Of a stretch of DNA of 33,530 bases, positions 31,326 through 33,530 are shown one piece after another; within the stretch, counting starts at the first letter, position 1, and every line of letters begins with the position of its first letter. Origin of the DNA: Marinobacter xestospongiae (GTDB lineage Bacteria > Pseudomonadota > Gammaproteobacteria > Pseudomonadales > Oleiphilaceae); NCBI RefSeq assembly GCF_023156385.1, contig NZ_JAKZAK010000038.1, forward strand, positions 1-33,530, given 5' to 3'. The notes beneath the pieces were generated by a model. The model was not told the origin of the DNA. It was given only the letters and a program-made list of their open reading frames with translations, and made no database searches. Made by a program: the position numbers and the translations under genes.

Positions 31326-31946
31326 TTACCCACGAAAGCCCTTGCAGACCTGGTAGATCTCCCGGGACCGAGCGCGGGAAGAATCCGGCTTGCGACTGAC
31401 GACGGTCTTGAACGAACCGCGCATGTCCTGCAGCAGTTGATCAAAGCCCTCACCCTGGAAAACCTTCGCCACAAACACCCCATTGGGTTTGAGCACCTGG
31501 CTGGCCATATCCAACGCCAGCTCAACCAGGCCCATGGCGCTGGGGATATCAACAGCAGCCATACCACTCATATTGGGTGCCATATCGGAAATTACAACGT
31601 CTGCGCGACGCCCACCCAGAGTCGACATCAATTCGTCGAACACCGACTGCTCGGTGAAGTCGCCCTGAACAAACGTGACGCCGGCAATCGGGTCCATTGC
31701 CAGGATGTCACTGGCGATCACCGTGCCCTGATCGCCGACCCGCTCCATGGCCACCTGTGACCAGCCACCGGGCGCCGCGCCAAGGTCCACCACCAACTGC
31801 CCTGGGCGGAACAACTGATCTTTCTGATCCAGCTCCACCAGCTTGTAACTGGCTCTTGAGCGATAGCCATCCGCCTGGGACTTCTTGACCCAAACATCGT
31901 CAAAATGTTCCTTAAGCCAACGGCCACTGGATTTAGAACGTGCCAA
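31326..31946 (-). CDS. rlmE: 23S rRNA 2'-O-methyltransferase RlmE
   Basis: RlmE (FtsJ/RrmJ) methylates U2552 of 23S rRNA in the 50S subunit. From a TTG at 31946 with GGGAGG seven bases upstream it has 206 residues (E. coli 209). The family start motif SSGRWLKEHF follows at once, so the 17 upstream codons of the open frame are not used. The SAM-binding motif is VVDLGAAPGGWSQ (52-64). The catalytic tetrad is Lys35, Asp121, Lys161 and Glu196, each exactly three less than K38/D124/K164/E199 of E. coli. It precedes ftsH, the conserved rlmE-ftsH heat-shock pair, and is divergent from yhbY. Confidence 0.97.
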   Translation of the reverse strand: MARSKSSGRWLKEHFDDVWVKKSQADGYRSRASYKLVELDQKDQLFRPGQLVVDLGAAPGGWSQVAMERVGDQGTVIASDILAMDPIAGVTFVQGDFTEQSVFDELMSTLGGRRADVVISDMAPNMSGMAAVDIPSAMGLVELALDMASQVLKPNGVFVAKVFQGEGFDQLLQDMRGSFKTVVSRKPDSSRARSREIYQVCKGFRG

Positions 31947-31984
31947 GCAGAACCTCCCGGCGCACTGATAGGTGGATACGGCAA

Positions 31985-32024
31985 TTTCCAGGATCATGCG
32001 ATCTGGTACAATGCCTCGATTATA
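31985..32024. promoter_or_regulatory. Overlapping divergent promoters of yhbY and rlmE
   Basis: Plus strand: TTTCCA (31985-31990), 16 bp, TACAAT (32007-32012), predicted start near 32019 for yhbY. Minus strand: a perfect TATAAT (complement of 32019-32024), predicted start near 32012 for rlmE, with no good -35. The two start regions overlap, so the promoters could interfere. Confidence 0.5.
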
Positions 32025-32084
32025 AGGGTTTGACGGCCGATGTGCCGCTGACGTTTTTTATGGCACCCATTGAAGGACTTGATC

Positions 32085-32396
32085 ATGAGCCTGTCACCTG
32101 AACAGCGCCGCGCATACCGGGGCATTGCCCATTCACTCAAACCGGTGATTATCATCGGCGACAAAGGCCTCTCCGAGGGCCTCCAGCAGGAGCTGGACCG
32201 AGCTCTTGACGATCATGAGCTGATCAAGGTCAAGGTCGCAAACCCGGATCGCGAGGCGCGCCAGGAAATCATTGCGGCGCTCTGCGCGGAATCCGGTGCC
32301 GAGCTGGTTCAAACCATTGGCAAGATCGCTGTGGTCCTGCGTCGCGCCAAGAAGCCCAACCCCAAGCTGTCCAACCTGCTGCGCCAGCAAGGTTAA
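32085..32396 (+). CDS. yhbY: CRM-domain ribosome assembly factor YhbY
   Basis: YhbY is a single-CRM-domain RNA-binding protein that associates with pre-50S particles. From the ATG at 32085 (AAGGA ribosome site) it has 103 residues (E. coli 97); a TTG at 32070 is less likely. Hallmarks are LKPVIIIGDKGLSEGL (19-34), the HELIKVKVANPDREARQEI segment, and the conserved GAELVQTIGKIAVVLRRAK end. It is the only plus-strand gene in this part of the window and converges on greA over a bidirectional terminator. Confidence 0.96.
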   Translation: MSLSPEQRRAYRGIAHSLKPVIIIGDKGLSEGLQQELDRALDDHELIKVKVANPDREARQEIIAALCAESGAELVQTIGKIAVVLRRAKKPNPKLSNLLRQQG

Positions 32397-32417
32397 TCGA
32401 CGCCACCGCAGCGGCAA

Positions 32418-32459
32418 TAAAAAACCGGCACCGGGTCTGTCCCGCTGCCGGTTTTTTTA
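32418..32459. terminator. Bidirectional terminator between yhbY and greA
   Basis: AAAACCGGCA (32421-32430) pairs with TGCCGGTTTT (32446-32455), flanked by an A-run on the left and a T-run on the right, with a further CGGG/CCCG inner stem. It can serve both convergent genes. Confidence 0.88.
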
Positions 32460-32518
32460 TTGGCTCCCCAACCGCCGGCCTGTCTGTCGCCGGCGACGGA
32501 GAACCTGCACACACATGC

Positions 32519-32998
32519 TCAGATGTGCTCGACCTCTTCGATCTCGTACTCCACGGTGCCGGACGGTACCCGTACCGCCACCACATCGCCTTCGCTCTTG
32601 CCAATCAGGGCGCGAGCGATGGGTGATGAAATGGAGATTTTGCCAGCCTTGATGTCGGCCTCGTCCTCACCACAGATCTGGTACTTGACCTGCTCATCCG
32701 TATCCACGTTCAGCAGGTGAACCGTCACACCAAAGACCACCTTGCCGGTGTTCTCCATGGTGGTGACGTCAATTACCTGGGCCGAGGACAGCTTGCCCTC
32801 GATTTCCTGGATACGGCCTTCAATAAAGCTCTGCTGCTCGCGGGCGGCGTGGTATTCGGCGTTCTCCTTGAGATCACCGTGCTCGCGGGCGTCCGCAATC
32901 GCTTCGATCACGCGGGGGCGCTCAACAGTTTTCAGCTGGTGCAGTTCTTCGCGGAGACTGACCTCACCAGCTTTGGTCATGGGTACACGGGTTGTCAT
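32519..32998 (-). CDS. greA: Transcription elongation factor GreA
   Basis: GreA rescues backtracked RNA polymerase by stimulating transcript cleavage. From the ATG at 32998 it has 159 residues (E. coli 158); a longer frame overlaps carB and is rejected. The N-terminal coiled coil carries the tip GDLKENAEYHAARE with acidic Asp42 and Glu45, and the C-terminal FKBP-like domain contains YQICGEDEADIKAGKISISSPIARALIGK. It starts four bases after the carB stop, with GGAAAG at the end of carB as ribosome site, so both are translated from one transcript. Confidence 0.97.
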   Translation of the reverse strand: MTTRVPMTKAGEVSLREELHQLKTVERPRVIEAIADAREHGDLKENAEYHAAREQQSFIEGRIQEIEGKLSSAQVIDVTTMENTGKVVFGVTVHLLNVDTDEQVKYQICGEDEADIKAGKISISSPIARALIGKSEGDVVAVRVPSGTVEYEIEEVEHI

Positions 32999-33002
32999 AG
33001 TC

Positions 33003-33530
33003 TTACTTTCCTGCATGCAGATCCTGGAGCCGACGAACGGTGCGCTCCGGACCAAAATTAATGGCGCGGCAAAGCGCTTCACCGCCCGCCAGCGTCGTTG
33101 TGTAGGTAACCTTCGACTGCAGAGCCGATTGCCGGATCTGCGCCGAGTCAGAGATGGCCTTGCGGCCCTCGGTGGTGTTGATGATCAACTGAACCTGGCC
33201 ATTCTTGATGGCGTCCACAATATGCGGACGGCCTTCACGGACCTTGTTGACCGTCTCCACCTTAATGCCGGCATCGCGCAGAGCTTTGGCCGTGCCAGTG
33301 GTGGCAACCAGCTGGAAGCCGGCGGCGATCAGATCGCGAGCCACTTCCGCCGCGCCGGCTTTATCCACATCCCGTACCGACATGAACGCAGTGCCCTTCT
33401 CCGGCAACCGCTCACCGACCGCCAAAGCGGCCTTGGCAAAGGCCTCATCAAAACTGTCGCCCAGGCCCATTACCTCACCGGTGGATTTCATCTCCGGTCC
33501 CAGGATCGGATCCACCGCCGGGAACTTGTT
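33003..33530 (-). CDS. carB: Carbamoyl-phosphate synthase large subunit, C-terminal part
   Basis: Only the last 175 codons are in the window; the gene continues beyond the right edge. The first visible residues are NKFPAVDPILGPEMKSTGEVMG, the end of the second ATP-grasp half. The remainder is the MGS-like allosteric domain (from about KGTAFMSVRDVDKAGAAEVARDLIAAGF), which in E. coli binds UMP, IMP and ornithine. INTTEGRKAISDSAQIR and YTTTLAGGEAL are typical. The enzyme makes carbamoyl phosphate for arginine and pyrimidines. carB-greA adjacency matches Pseudomonas. Confidence 0.97.
   Translation of the reverse strand, partial: NKFPAVDPILGPEMKSTGEVMGLGDSFDEAFAKAALAVGERLPEKGTAFMSVRDVDKAGAAEVARDLIAAGFQLVATTGTAKALRDAGIKVETVNKVREGRPHIVDAIKNGQVQLIINTTEGRKAISDSAQIRQSALQSKVTYTTTLAGGEALCRAINFGPERTVRRLQDLHAGK

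Noticed and set aside
1..33530. CRISPR array, prophage, transposon or toxin-antitoxin system
   Set aside because: No regularly spaced repeats, integrase, transposase, terminal inverted repeats or paired small toxin genes were seen on either strand.

Overview
The window is chromosomal DNA of a fairly GC-rich gammaproteobacterium. Reading from the right edge leftward on the minus strand, the order carB-greA-(yhbY)-rlmE-ftsH-folP-glmM-tpiA-secG-tRNA-Leu(GAG)-rimP-nusA-infB-rbfA-truB-rpsO-pnp is the housekeeping order known from Pseudomonas and relatives, with tpiA between glmM and secG. Together with the marine-type accessory genes this suggests a Marinobacter-like organism. The genus is an inference from gene order and protein character, not a database result. 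I see no insertion sequence, prophage, integrase, CRISPR array or rRNA.

Layout. (1) 1-1604: a plus-strand terminator, then on the minus strand a small HNH protein and the thioredoxin-TPR chaperone cnoX. (2) 1605-4605: a Lon-family ATP-dependent protease divergent from cnoX, then a convergent MarR regulator whose promoter sits inside the longest possible reading frame, so a shorter GTG-started protein is likely. (3) 4850-5924: a 20-bp tandem repeat followed by an exported or membrane TPR/coiled-coil protein. (4) 6188-11120: a complete branched-chain amino acid ABC transporter, livK-livHMGF, with an intrinsic terminator between the binding protein and the rest. (5) 11326-16069: an envelope cluster with a DUF3015 periplasmic protein, an Lnb/DUF4105-type protein, an alpha/beta hydrolase lipoprotein, a TRL-like lipoprotein and a chromosomal TraT-like lipoprotein. 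This is the least described part. (6) 16285-33530: the housekeeping block for mRNA decay (pnp), ribosome and translation factors (rpsO, truB, rbfA, infB, rimP), transcription elongation (nusA, greA), a leucine tRNA, Sec export (secG), glycolysis (tpiA), cell-wall precursor (glmM), folate (folP), membrane proteolysis (ftsH), 23S rRNA methylation (rlmE), 50S maturation (yhbY) and the C-terminus of carbamoyl-phosphate synthase (carB).

The most notable non-coding structure is the roughly 235-nt leader of rimP-nusA-infB. It has a near-consensus promoter just after the tRNA-Leu terminator and then at least two intrinsic-terminator-like hairpins before rimP, a layout expected of transcription attenuation. 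Other structures are a hairpin-rich rpsO-pnp spacer, overlapping divergent promoters between rlmE and yhbY, and two orphan terminator-like hairpins pointing against the annotated genes. Several starts are non-ATG: TTG for truB, rlmE and probably ftsH, and GTG for pnp and marR.
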